The notes beneath the pieces are model-generated. The model saw nothing but the letters and a program-made list of their open reading frames with translations, did not search any database and was not told the origin of the DNA. A stretch of DNA of 9,277 nt from the NCBI GenBank assembly GCA_016839955.1, contig JAEOTI010000424.1, forward strand, positions 1 to 9,277. Reading direction: 5' to 3'. The translations under genes were made by a program, and so were the position numbers. Origin of the DNA: Candidatus Hodarchaeota archaeon. Its GTDB lineage: Archaea; Asgardarchaeota; Heimdallarchaeia; Hodarchaeales; YT1-057. Within the stretch, counting starts at the first letter, position 1; the number at the start of each line of letters is the position of its first letter. Of this stretch, positions 1 through 6,457 are shown in pieces.

Positions 1-460
1 ATCGATTGGATTCAACAATAACTGGTTTTGCACCAGACATTTGAATTGCCATGAGGTGGTTAAAATAATATGGACGTACAAGTATAACCTCATTGTTTTC
101 GCTAGGAGTGATTAGAGAATTTAACAGCATATAGAAAGCCATATTGGCGCCAACTGTGAGAATTGTATTATCTGGGGATGCCTTAATTGAAAATTCATCA
201 ACTAAAAAACTAGATACTGCCTCACGTACTTCCATTAGTCCAAAATCATGTGTGTAATTGTGAAGATAGCGGCTTTGGCCTAAATGTTTTGAAAAAGCAT
301 CAATAGCATATTTAGGAGGAAAAGTAAAAGGGGCGCCTTGTCCGGTACTGCGAATAATGCTCTTACCTTTTTTCTCCAACTCTTGTGCTAGTTGGGTGAT
401 CTCTTGAATTGGAGGATTGATGATTTTATTGAAACGAGCAGCATTGGTTATAGATTGCAT
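1..460 (-). CDS. Class I/II (fold-type I) PLP aminotransferase, N-terminal part, cut by window edge
   Basis: The minus strand from the ATG at 460 is open to the window edge and gives 153 residues. A TGA lies three codons upstream in the same frame, so this ATG is the first possible start. Visible family features are an NYTxxxGLxxVREAV stretch (about residues 68-82), a TVGANMAFYMLLNSL helix-start segment (about 102-116, equivalent to the 'T.Ga..al....al' PLP-phosphate region) and VRPYYFN (128-134), the 'P.Y..Y' strand. These are typical of the AspC/PatA-like aspartate and aromatic aminotransferase group. The PLP lysine and C-terminal domain lie outside the window, so substrate cannot be judged. 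It should transfer an amino group between an amino acid and a 2-oxo acid in the cytoplasm. It lies 71 nt downstream of htpX on the same strand, with a strong hairpin in the gap, so co-transcription is uncertain. Confidence 0.9.
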   Translation of the reverse strand, partial: MQSITNAARFNKIINPPIQEITQLAQELEKKGKSIIRSTGQGAPFTFPPKYAIDAFSKHLGQSRYLHNYTHDFGLMEVREAVSSFLVDEFSIKASPDNTILTVGANMAFYMLLNSLITPSENNEVILVRPYYFNHLMAIQMSGAKPVIVESNR

Positions 461-500
461 ACTAACTCACAAATGTTGAAGAAAATTAAAGAAATAAGGA

Positions 501-526
501 AGTCTGAGTACATTTGTACTCAGATT
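501..526 (-). terminator. Strong intergenic hairpin just after htpX stop
   Basis: Arms 501-512 and 515-526 are complementary over 12 pairs, one of them G-T, around a two-base centre; the inner ten pairs are perfect. The hairpin begins 5 nt after the htpX stop codon on the minus strand and is followed there by a pyrimidine-rich stretch (TCCTTATTTCTTTAATTTTC). This fits a terminator or 3'-end processing/stability structure between htpX and the aminotransferase gene. It lacks a clean U-run, and archaea mostly terminate at T-tracts, so the role is inferred. As DNA it could also be a protein-binding palindrome. Confidence 0.5.
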
Positions 527-531
527 GGGTT

Positions 532-1380
532 TTACTCGCGTATTCGTAGGTTTTGTAATTTTTGAACTCGGTCTTCAATAGCAGGATGAGTGGAGAAGAG
601 ACCAGCTACGCCTCCAGAACCGAGAGGAGAACTTATGTACATGTGAGCCATACCAGGGTTTGCTTTAGGATCAGGACGTCCTTGGTTCTGAAGTCTCCAT
701 AATGCGTTCGCCATAGGCTCAGAAGTACCCATTAATTGGGCAGCACCACGATCTGCTTTGTACTCCCGACCACGGGAAATAGCCATCTGAATAAGTACCG
801 CTGCGATTGGCGCAACGATCATGACTGCTAAACCTGTAAGCATACTCTGTCCTCGGTCTCGAGAATTGCCAAATAATGCAGAAAAAAACGCTAGCCTTGC
901 AAGCATCATGATAGCTAACCCAAAAGCCGCAGCCATGGCTTGGATTAAGGTATCCCGGTGTTTAATATGGCAAATTTCATGTGCTAACACTGCCATGACT
1001 TCTTGTTCAGGCATTATATCTAAAAGTCCTGTGTGAACTGCTACTAGTCCATGAGAGTGGTTTCTACCGGTTGCAAAAGCATTTGGGGTAGGATTCCTAA
1101 CAATCGCTACTCTTGGCTTTGGCATTCGTGCACGTTGAGATAGGTCCTCAATCATCTGATGTAATTTTGGAGCTTCCTCTGGAGTGACCAGTTGAGCACC
1201 AGTCATTCGTAACGCTAACGAATCTGACCACCAATAGGTAATAAAGATTAAAAGGGAAACCAAGGGAAGGACGATAATAAATGCTGTAGCTGGACCTACT
1301 AGTAATACACTTAAGAAGTAAAAGAAAAGTGCCAATACAATAAATAGACCAGATACTCTCACAAAGTCGAAAAAGCCCAT
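532..1380 (-). CDS. htpX: M48 family membrane zinc metalloprotease (HtpX homolog)
   Basis: This 282-residue protein has the usual length and plan of HtpX. Two N-terminal membrane helices (about residues 10-50) are followed by the HEICH zinc motif at 134-138, two further hydrophobic segments (about 145-170 and 182-201) and the SRGREYKAD motif (202-210). Within that motif E206 is the expected third zinc ligand. A conserved FSTHP segment (262-266) precedes 'IEDRVQKL' near the C-terminus. NPTPNAFATGR (96-106) is also typical of the family. HtpX proteases degrade misfolded or damaged membrane proteins from the cytoplasmic face; that role is taken from the family. The ATG at 1380 lies about 26 bp from a TATA-like box, so the transcript is probably leaderless. 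All catalytic residues are present and the gene appears intact. Confidence 0.95.
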   Translation of the reverse strand: MGFFDFVRVSGLFIVLALFFYFLSVLLVGPATAFIIVLPLVSLLIFITYWWSDSLALRMTGAQLVTPEEAPKLHQMIEDLSQRARMPKPRVAIVRNPTPNAFATGRNHSHGLVAVHTGLLDIMPEQEVMAVLAHEICHIKHRDTLIQAMAAAFGLAIMMLARLAFFSALFGNSRDRGQSMLTGLAVMIVAPIAAVLIQMAISRGREYKADRGAAQLMGTSEPMANALWRLQNQGRPDPKANPGMAHMYISSPLGSGGVAGLFSTHPAIEDRVQKLQNLRIRE

Positions 1381-1400
1381 TGTTTTAACTCATCTTCCAT

Positions 1401-1410
1401 TTTTTTATAC
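1401..1410 (-). promoter_or_regulatory. TATA-box promoter of htpX (probable leaderless start)
   Basis: On the minus strand this reads GTATAAAAAA and is centred about 26 bp upstream of the htpX ATG. Archaeal TATA boxes are centred about 26-27 bp before the transcription start, which would put the start at or within a base or two of the ATG. No good ribosome-binding site precedes the ATG, which agrees with leaderless translation. Confidence 0.5.
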
Positions 1411-1437
1411 TAAGCTTGAGATGTTTAGTTTTTTGAG

Positions 1438-1644
1438 TTGTTTCAAGTAGTATTATGTACTGCTCCTATTTTATTATTTTCCTCAGTGTCAATTATACTG
1501 ATTAAAAGAAGAGAGTATAAATTAAATTTAGAAATTAGAAAAAATCAAAGTAGCAATGAAAAAAACCTGTATATGCTAATGATGTATAAACAACATCCAA
1601 ACTATCCTGAAATCCAAATGATGTTGATTTCTTTAATTATCTAG
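1438..1644 (+). CDS. Possible small single-helix membrane protein (doubtful)
   Basis: A TTG-started reading frame of 68 codons; a TAG lies just upstream in the same frame (1426-1428), and no ATG occurs until about codon 46. The translation has a hydrophobic segment (about residues 3-22) followed by basic residues (KRRE), then a charged and Met-rich tail, so a small membrane-anchored protein is conceivable. Its TAG stop shares one base with the possible GTG start of the alpha/beta hydrolase, an arrangement compatible with translational coupling. No ribosome-binding site or clear plus-strand promoter was found, and I recognise no family. It may be a chance frame in AT-rich DNA. Confidence 0.3.
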   Translation: MFQVVLCTAPILLFSSVSIILIKRREYKLNLEIRKNQSSNEKNLYMLMMYKQHPNYPEIQMMLISLII

Positions 1645-3020
1645 TGAATGAAAATATGAAGAAACATTGGAGTTGGACGAGACTGGTGGAAATTGTTAAA
1701 ATCAATGCACAATATCAATCAGGGAGATATGATTTTCTAAAAGATCTCAAAGGACACATTGCTTTAGATTTTGCAGATCAGGTTTTAACTTTTGAATTAT
1801 CAAGTAAACAAGAAATAACGCAACCGATAAAGCTATCATTTAATGAAATTTCTCATTTTGAACCTCAAATCCATGGGACACTCCGGAAAAAACTCCAAAT
1901 TTCTTTAGGATATAATGCCCAAAAGCCTGGGCCTCCGGATCTCTTTCAAGTGAAAGATTCTTGGGTAAAAATAGAGGATATTGAAAAAATAAGAGACCGA
2001 ATCTATAAAAGTCGGAGTTCCACAAAAAAATCTCCAGTGAGTACGAAACTTCCCTTTATGTCATCAATAGGAGAGATTACTTCAAGTATTGAAAAAATGG
2101 GAAAGTCTGTATTTAAAGAAGTAGCAAAAGTAACATCTGATATTGTAAAATCTGGAGAAGCAGTTGTCATTCCTCCCCCTCCTAAACCACCACAGATGGA
2201 AGGAAAATTTAAGGAAATATTTCTTCCGGACCTTACTCTTAATACTTTTGACTCATCTTGGGAAATTGGGACTTATCGCCGGAAAGGACATCCCCTTATT
2301 TTTCTTCATGGAATTGGATGTGGAGCTTGGGTTTGGAATCACCAATTATCACGTTTTTCAAGGAAACGCAGATCAGTCGCATATGATCTACGTGGACATG
2401 GTTTATCAGAACATCCCAAGAAAGGATACGAAGTCTCCCAACATGCTACTGATCTTGTAAACCTTCTAAATGAATTAAATATTGACTCTCCTGCAATTTT
2501 AGTATCTCATTCAATGTCATTGATGATCGCTATTCAATTTGCTTTAGATAATCCTGATGCTGTTTCAGCAATGATTATTGTTTCAGGTTGGGCGAGTTTC
2601 CCTAATGATCTAAAAAAAGGAGCAAAATTAATTCCCCCTACTTCTACTTGGGGACCTTTAAAGAAAAAAGCTCGAAGAATGGCACCGGAGTGGATTTTGA
2701 ATGACCCTGAAAGTTATTTAGTTGAAGAAATCATCCCAAGAATTGAGAAAACTCCTGATCGAGTCTTAGCAACGTCTGTAAAAGAATTTATTAGAAAATC
2801 TGATTATTCAAAAGAAATAGCTAATATTAATATTCCAATTCTACTTCTTCGTGGCTCTAATGATAAACTGTTTAAAGAAAAAGATGCTAACATTCTCATT
2901 GAAGGATTTCCTAAAATAAATTACGAAGAAATCCCAAATACTTGTCATTTTCCACAACTAGAGCGTCCAATATCGACATATAGGTTGATGTCACGTTTCC
3001 TAAAGAATCAGAAACTATGA
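1644..3020 (+). CDS. Alpha/beta hydrolase with extra N-terminal domain and variant nucleophile elbow
   Basis: The protein has 458 residues from the GTG at 1644; the ATG at 1656 (codon 5) is an equally good start, since neither has a clear ribosome-binding site. Residues about 205-455 form an alpha/beta-hydrolase fold: oxyanion-hole HGIG at 222-225, the YDLRGHGLS strand-turn at 247-255, putative nucleophile S290, acid D407 in LLLRGSND, and catalytic H435 in NTCHF. The elbow reads S-H-S-M-S (288-292) instead of the usual G-x-S-x-G. Residues about 1-125 form a separate domain rich in beta strands with a final helix, perhaps PH-like, though I do not recognise it firmly. A linker follows with an amphipathic stretch (about 138-172) and IPPPPKPP (176-183). 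The substrate is unknown; no signal peptide or membrane segment is seen, so it is probably cytoplasmic or membrane-associated. Confidence 0.88.
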   Translation: MNENMKKHWSWTRLVEIVKINAQYQSGRYDFLKDLKGHIALDFADQVLTFELSSKQEITQPIKLSFNEISHFEPQIHGTLRKKLQISLGYNAQKPGPPDLFQVKDSWVKIEDIEKIRDRIYKSRSSTKKSPVSTKLPFMSSIGEITSSIEKMGKSVFKEVAKVTSDIVKSGEAVVIPPPPKPPQMEGKFKEIFLPDLTLNTFDSSWEIGTYRRKGHPLIFLHGIGCGAWVWNHQLSRFSRKRRSVAYDLRGHGLSEHPKKGYEVSQHATDLVNLLNELNIDSPAILVSHSMSLMIAIQFALDNPDAVSAMIIVSGWASFPNDLKKGAKLIPPTSTWGPLKKKARRMAPEWILNDPESYLVEEIIPRIEKTPDRVLATSVKEFIRKSDYSKEIANINIPILLLRGSNDKLFKEKDANILIEGFPKINYEEIPNTCHFPQLERPISTYRLMSRFLKNQKL

Positions 3021-3037
3021 AAATTAAGCTCTAATTT
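3021..3037. terminator. Short AT inverted repeat between convergent genes
   Basis: AAATTA (3021-3026) and TAATTT (3032-3037) are inverted repeats around five bases, placed between the hydrolase stop (3020) and the stop of the convergent small gene (3042). The plus strand continues with CTATTTAATC. It could end transcription in either direction, but A/T-only arms of six bases occur often by chance in this DNA. Confidence 0.25.
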
Positions 3038-3041
3038 CTAT

Positions 3042-3326
3042 TTAATCATTGTTTTGGTCCTTTTTATTTTCAAATAACCAAAAACCACGGATAATGAAGA
3101 GTGGGCCTAAAACCATTGAAACCACTGTTATAAATAATAGAGCGGTTTCAAATGTAGATGGTTTTCCTGAAAGATCTTTTGGAACAGAAATTAGAATTAA
3201 AACAAGAAAGAATATCCCAATAAATAATGGATATTTATCCCAAATAAACTCTTTTATAGAGTATAATCGACTAAATTTTGATTTTTTAGCATCTGAATCA
3301 TCATTGTGACCTGCACACAAAGCCAT
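3042..3326 (-). CDS. Unrecognised small membrane protein with two helices
   Basis: The 94-residue translation has a polar, lysine-rich N-terminus, a first hydrophobic helix (about residues 33-48), a short polar loop (PKDLSGKPSTFE), a second helix (about 61-82) and an Asn/Asp-rich hydrophilic tail. This two-helix pattern is far more protein-like than the overlapping plus-strand frame at 3049-3309. The ATG at 3326 is the longest start; a TTG two codons on is possible. No Cys pair, catalytic motif or known family is recognised. It stands alone: convergent with the hydrolase gene (21 nt between stops) and divergent from the phosphate operon across a 158-bp gap. A function cannot be assigned. Confidence 0.6.
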   Translation of the reverse strand: MALCAGHNDDSDAKKSKFSRLYSIKEFIWDKYPLFIGIFFLVLILISVPKDLSGKPSTFETALLFITVVSMVLGPLFIIRGFWLFENKKDQNND

Positions 3327-3410
3327 CCCAACTCTGAAAGCTAACTACCTATTTCGTCAACTCAATTTTAAGCAAATGTATCAATCAGTTTTAATCTATT
3401 GATTATACAG

Positions 3411-3442
3411 AAATTTATTTTATCTCAACACAATGTTTGAGA
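3411..3442 (+). promoter_or_regulatory. Candidate promoter and operator palindrome of the phosphate operon
   Basis: An AT-rich TATA-like stretch (AAATTTATTTTA, 3411-3422) is followed by an imperfect palindrome with arms TCTCAA (3423-3428) and TTGAGA (3437-3442). Inside these, ACA (3430-3432) and TGT (3434-3436) also pair. A start about 26 bp from the TATA centre would fall near 3443, putting the palindrome between box and start site, a position suited to a repressor. An alternative TATA is ATTATA at 3403-3408. No regulator is identified; control by phosphate supply is only an inference from the genes downstream. Confidence 0.3.
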
Positions 3443-3470
3443 ATAAATTCTAATTTTTGAACTAATTATT

Positions 3471-3476
3471 GGAGAG
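3471..3476 (+). promoter_or_regulatory. Ribosome-binding site of the DUF47 gene
   Basis: GGAGAG lies 8 nt before the ATG at 3485, separated by an A-run. It supports that start and shows that this operon, unlike htpX, has a leader and Shine-Dalgarno initiation. Confidence 0.6.
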
Positions 3477-3484
3477 AAAAAAAA

Positions 3485-4144
3485 ATGAGTCTCCGAAACC
3501 TTTTCACAAATAAGAAACTGCAAAAACATGGTAAGGAAATTTTTAATAAACTAGTAAAGTGTATGCAATCCAGTTCAGCCCTTTTAAAGGAATTAGCTAA
3601 TTTCTGGGCTGATGGAAATAAAGAACTTTGTGAAAAAACTATACAGGAAATAATTCAAACTGAAAGACAAGCTGATGATCTTAAAGAAGAGCTTGTTGAA
3701 TCTGTTCTTTTAAAAGGGGCTTTTCTTCCTTATACAACAGAAGAGCGATATATGCTTGTTGAGATGATTGATGAAATTATTGATTCTGCAGAAGATGCTG
3801 CTCGACTTATAGGGGTTTATGACGTTGCAGCTAGCTCTATTCCCAATTTAATCAAATCGTTAGCTGAAAAAGTATGGATATGTACGGATCGTTTACAAGA
3901 TTCTATCAAATTTCTGTACGAAGACTTTGCTGCAGCCATAAAATTTGGAGAAGAAGTTGAAGAAGTTCGTGAAGACGCAAGGGATATTTATTATGAAATT
4001 TTAGGTAAGGTATTAAGTAAAAAAGATCGAGATCCTCTCCAAGCTATTTATTTAAAAGATGTAGCCGCCTCAGTCCTTGAAGTGGCAATCCGAGCAGAAA
4101 CTACAGCTGATTTTGTTCAGAAGCTGGCAGTGATGCATCGATAG
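3485..4144 (+). CDS. DUF47 / PhoU-like Pit accessory protein
   Basis: This 219-residue, all-helical, soluble protein matches the DUF47 (PhoU-related, 'Pit accessory') family in length and motifs. The first three-helix half has the acidic metal-binding type motif TERQADDLKEEL (59-70) and MIDEIIDSAEDAA (94-106). The second half has VREDARDIYYEIL (161-173) and IRAETTADFVQKL (202-214). Family members are cytoplasmic and encoded directly upstream of PiT transporters; they are thought to control or gate phosphate uptake. The same arrangement is seen here: the PiT gene starts 15 nt after this stop. The start is supported by a GGAGAG site. Nothing appears truncated or missing. A generic PhoU role for an ABC phosphate system is less likely, because no pst genes are present. 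Confidence 0.93.
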   Translation: MSLRNLFTNKKLQKHGKEIFNKLVKCMQSSSALLKELANFWADGNKELCEKTIQEIIQTERQADDLKEELVESVLLKGAFLPYTTEERYMLVEMIDEIIDSAEDAARLIGVYDVAASSIPNLIKSLAEKVWICTDRLQDSIKFLYEDFAAAIKFGEEVEEVREDARDIYYEILGKVLSKKDRDPLQAIYLKDVAASVLEVAIRAETTADFVQKLAVMHR

Positions 4145-4146
4145 AC

Positions 4147-4152
4147 GAGGGA
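4147..4152 (+). promoter_or_regulatory. Ribosome-binding site of the PiT gene
   Basis: GAGGGA sits 7 nt before the ATG at 4160, inside the 15-nt gap after the DUF47 stop. It fixes the PiT start and supports translation of both genes from one mRNA. Confidence 0.55.
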
Positions 4153-4159
4153 TACTCTA

Positions 4160-5155
4160 ATGCCTATTGATTTGTTTGTGATTGGCATTTTTGTTCTTCT
4201 ACTTGTCGTCGCATTTGCAATAGGAAGTAATGATGAAGCGATGGCTCCAGTTGTCGGAGCAGGGGTCATGTCTGTTAGTTTAGCGGTATTTTTGGGGGGT
4301 TTTCTATCTGCTTTAGGTGCAATATTTCTTGGACAAGGTGTATCTGAGACAGTCGGGAGTGATTTAGTCCATGGAGAAGACTTACCAGAAGCTGCAGTTC
4401 TTGCGGTACTTCTTGCGATATCTATTTGGTTAATTGCTGCATCCGCGGGTAAAGGATTACCCATAAGTACGACTCAAGCAACTGTTGGTTCAGTTGTTGG
4501 CGTGGCAATCTATCATTGGGATAGTGTTGATGCTGTTGACTGGGGTGTAATTACTAATATAATGATTGGTTGGGTCATTAGTCCAATTATAGGGTTTATT
4601 GGAGCCGCTTTAACATTTGTTTTAGTGGATAAAATACGTAAAAGAGCTGCAACGAAGGGTTTATCAGGCGTTGAACGCCAAGAAAGGATTGCAGCGTATT
4701 TTTTAGCCATTTTTTTGCTTTGGACATCTTTTTCTCGAGGTGGAAATGATGTAGCAAATGGGGTTGCTCCCCTTATTACCTTCACCGATGGAGAAGGAAT
4801 TGACCCAATTGTCCCATTAGCACTAGGTGGTATTGGGATGGCAGTAGGTTTGATCATTGTCGGACGAAAGGTTGTTGAAACTCTCGCTCACGAAGTTGTT
4901 TCATTATCACCGTCTTCAGCGTTGAGTGCATCTATTTCCGTCGCTATTATCATGTTTGTAGGTACCGCAATGGGACTTCCATTGTCAGGTTCGCACATTC
5001 TTGTAGCAGCGCTCATCGCGGTTGGATGGGCGGGCAAAACACAAATTGAAAAGAAAGCGGTAAAGGGAATACTAATCAGTTGGATAATTACCGTTCCAAT
5101 TTCCGCTGTCTTGGGAATAGGACTTTTTGTAATCATTGAACCTTTTATTGGTTAG
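4160..5155 (+). CDS. pit: PiT family inorganic phosphate transporter
   Basis: The 331-residue polytopic membrane protein shows the inverted-repeat plan of PiT (PF01384) transporters, which bring in phosphate with Na+ or H+. Repeat 1 has IGSNDEAMAPVVGAG (21-35) and GLPISTTQATVGSVVG (99-114). Repeat 2 has GGNDVANGVAPL (194-205) and GLPLSGSHI (272-280). About ten hydrophobic segments are separated by a charged central loop (about 157-177). The second repeat keeps the classic G-x-N-D-x-A-N core; the first keeps N-D but has Met where the second Asn usually lies, and the last motif is SGSH rather than STTH. The length suits compact archaeal and bacterial PiTs. It is translated from its own GAGGGA site and is surely co-transcribed with the DUF47 gene. 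Confidence 0.94.
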   Translation: MPIDLFVIGIFVLLLVVAFAIGSNDEAMAPVVGAGVMSVSLAVFLGGFLSALGAIFLGQGVSETVGSDLVHGEDLPEAAVLAVLLAISIWLIAASAGKGLPISTTQATVGSVVGVAIYHWDSVDAVDWGVITNIMIGWVISPIIGFIGAALTFVLVDKIRKRAATKGLSGVERQERIAAYFLAIFLLWTSFSRGGNDVANGVAPLITFTDGEGIDPIVPLALGGIGMAVGLIIVGRKVVETLAHEVVSLSPSSALSASISVAIIMFVGTAMGLPLSGSHILVAALIAVGWAGKTQIEKKAVKGILISWIITVPISAVLGIGLFVIIEPFIG

Positions 5156-5162
5156 AAATTTC

Positions 5163-5174
5163 ATTTTTAAAAAA
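5163..5174. terminator. Possible bidirectional terminator between convergent genes
   Basis: The 27 bp between the PiT stop (5155) and the GT39 stop (5183) contain ATTTTTAAAAAA, which gives a T-run on both strands. Short T-tracts are typical archaeal termination signals, so this may end both convergent transcripts. The evidence is composition and position only. Confidence 0.35.
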
Positions 5175-5182
5175 GTGATTAA

Positions 5183-6457
5183 TTATAGAACATCTGAATC
5201 TACAAATAAATGATAAGGGTACCAATCCGGAATACCAATCTTATTATCCACACAAACATAATTTTGTTTAAGCCATAGATATGCTGTCTCATAATATGCT
5301 TGTGTGCCTGTTATCAGATCATCGTGCCGATAAGTGTCATTTAAAACCATCCAAAACTTGATTTGAGGATGATCAGAGATAAATTCTTCCATCTCATACT
5401 CTGAATTGCGAGGAAAAGGATTTCCGTCTCGCTGTTCGAAGATTTCGAAACCTAGGTAATACCTCATTCCATATTGGATACCTGCATCAGCAAAAACCCA
5501 GGTACTCTGATTGTAATTTCCTTCATGATCTAAAACAAAGTTAGCTATTTCTTCGAGTCTAGAATCCCAATCCCCCCCAACTTTGACATTATAACTCGTA
5601 GCTAGTAAACTAGAGAGAACAACAATGAATACAAAACCTAAACCTATAATATTTATTTCAGATCTTACCCAAAATAACAAGGTTAACGTTAAGAGAATTC
5701 CAACGAAGAGAAGAAAGACATCAAAATGATCTAAGTAAGGACCTAAGGGTATTAAATTACCTTCAATAAGAGTTAAAGATCCTACACTTAGAGAGACGAA
5801 TTTGTACCTTAATAGACTATAATGATGGATGATAAATCCAAAAACAAGAACACTGAGAATAACAGCTAAGTACTCGTATCCCCACCATGCACGGGACTCT
5901 TGAAACATAAAAACAATCCCTTTTGCTACAATTAAATAAAAGGGAAGGAAACACGCTAAATAATAATAATTTAGCTGAAAAGATGCGGGTAAGAACACCA
6001 GTAGTGTTGAAAAAAACCATCCAGAATATAATAATCCATCACTGATCTTTCTGGTCTTGTAAAAAGCAAAGAGACCAATGAAAAAAATAGGAATCATTGT
6101 AACGAAAATGGGATCTGCGAAAGCAGAGTGAACAGCATTCCACATATTATAATCTTCATTTGGAGACGGATTGTCATACCGCCATCCTATATAATATTCA
6201 AAAAAGAACCATCGTAAGATGTCATCTTTATGTTCTTGGTAAACTTCATTGGGTAATTCTCCCGGTCGTCGTACTGGATCAGTTTGGTTGAGGTACGGGA
6301 GTTTTCCGACATTTCGGCTTACATAATCCAACCAACCAAGGAAGGGGAGAAAAGAAAGGATAATGAAAAAAGCTGCAAATCCAGTGAAGAGGAATCGTGT
6401 GTTAATTTTCTGAAGGAATTGAATTCTATTAATAGCATATGTTTTTTTTTTGTGCAA
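5183..6457 (-). CDS. GT39-type glycosyltransferase, C-terminal part (separated by frameshift)
   Basis: This frame (424 codons if counted from a TTG at 6457) has no ribosome-binding site and overlaps the end of the frame upstream. It is best read as the second part of the gene starting at 8150. Removing one A from the ten-A run at 6442-6451 joins them: ...IAQKK then TYAINR.... The part holds a membrane helix (about residues 23-40) and a large extracytoplasmic loop (about 41-112, with VRRPGELP and FFFEYYIGWRY) placed like the conserved loop before the late helices of ArnT/PMT enzymes. Several more helices follow, one with SFQLNYYYLACFLPFY (159-174), the 'YYL.pllP' type helix of the family. About 125 C-terminal residues after the last helix form a soluble domain. 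If the frameshift is real, this half is probably not made as a separate active enzyme. Confidence 0.82.
   Translation of the reverse strand: MHKKKTYAINRIQFLQKINTRFLFTGFAAFFIILSFLPFLGWLDYVSRNVGKLPYLNQTDPVRRPGELPNEVYQEHKDDILRWFFFEYYIGWRYDNPSPNEDYNMWNAVHSAFADPIFVTMIPIFFIGLFAFYKTRKISDGLLYSGWFFSTLLVFLPASFQLNYYYLACFLPFYLIVAKGIVFMFQESRAWWGYEYLAVILSVLVFGFIIHHYSLLRYKFVSLSVGSLTLIEGNLIPLGPYLDHFDVFLLFVGILLTLTLLFWVRSEINIIGLGFVFIVVLSSLLATSYNVKVGGDWDSRLEEIANFVLDHEGNYNQSTWVFADAGIQYGMRYYLGFEIFEQRDGNPFPRNSEYEMEEFISDHPQIKFWMVLNDTYRHDDLITGTQAYYETAYLWLKQNYVCVDNKIGIPDWYPYHLFVDSDVL

Noticed and set aside
821..1036. Plus-strand frame inside htpX
   Set aside because: It lies wholly within the well-supported htpX gene and resembles no protein.
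3049..3309. Plus-strand frame overlapping the small membrane protein gene
   Set aside because: It lacks coherent hydrophobic or domain structure, while the minus-strand frame has two clear helices and polar termini.
4117..5136. Minus-strand open frames opposite the PiT gene (4117-4464, 4513-4857, 4888-5136)
   Set aside because: Their translations are Pro/Thr/Ala-rich mirror products of a membrane-protein gene with strong family motifs on the plus strand.
5183..6457. The C-terminal GT39 frame as an independent gene starting at TTG 6457
   Set aside because: It has no ribosome-binding site, starts inside the overlap at a ten-A run, and carries only the late part of a family whose early part is in the adjoining frame. 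A frame break explains it better.
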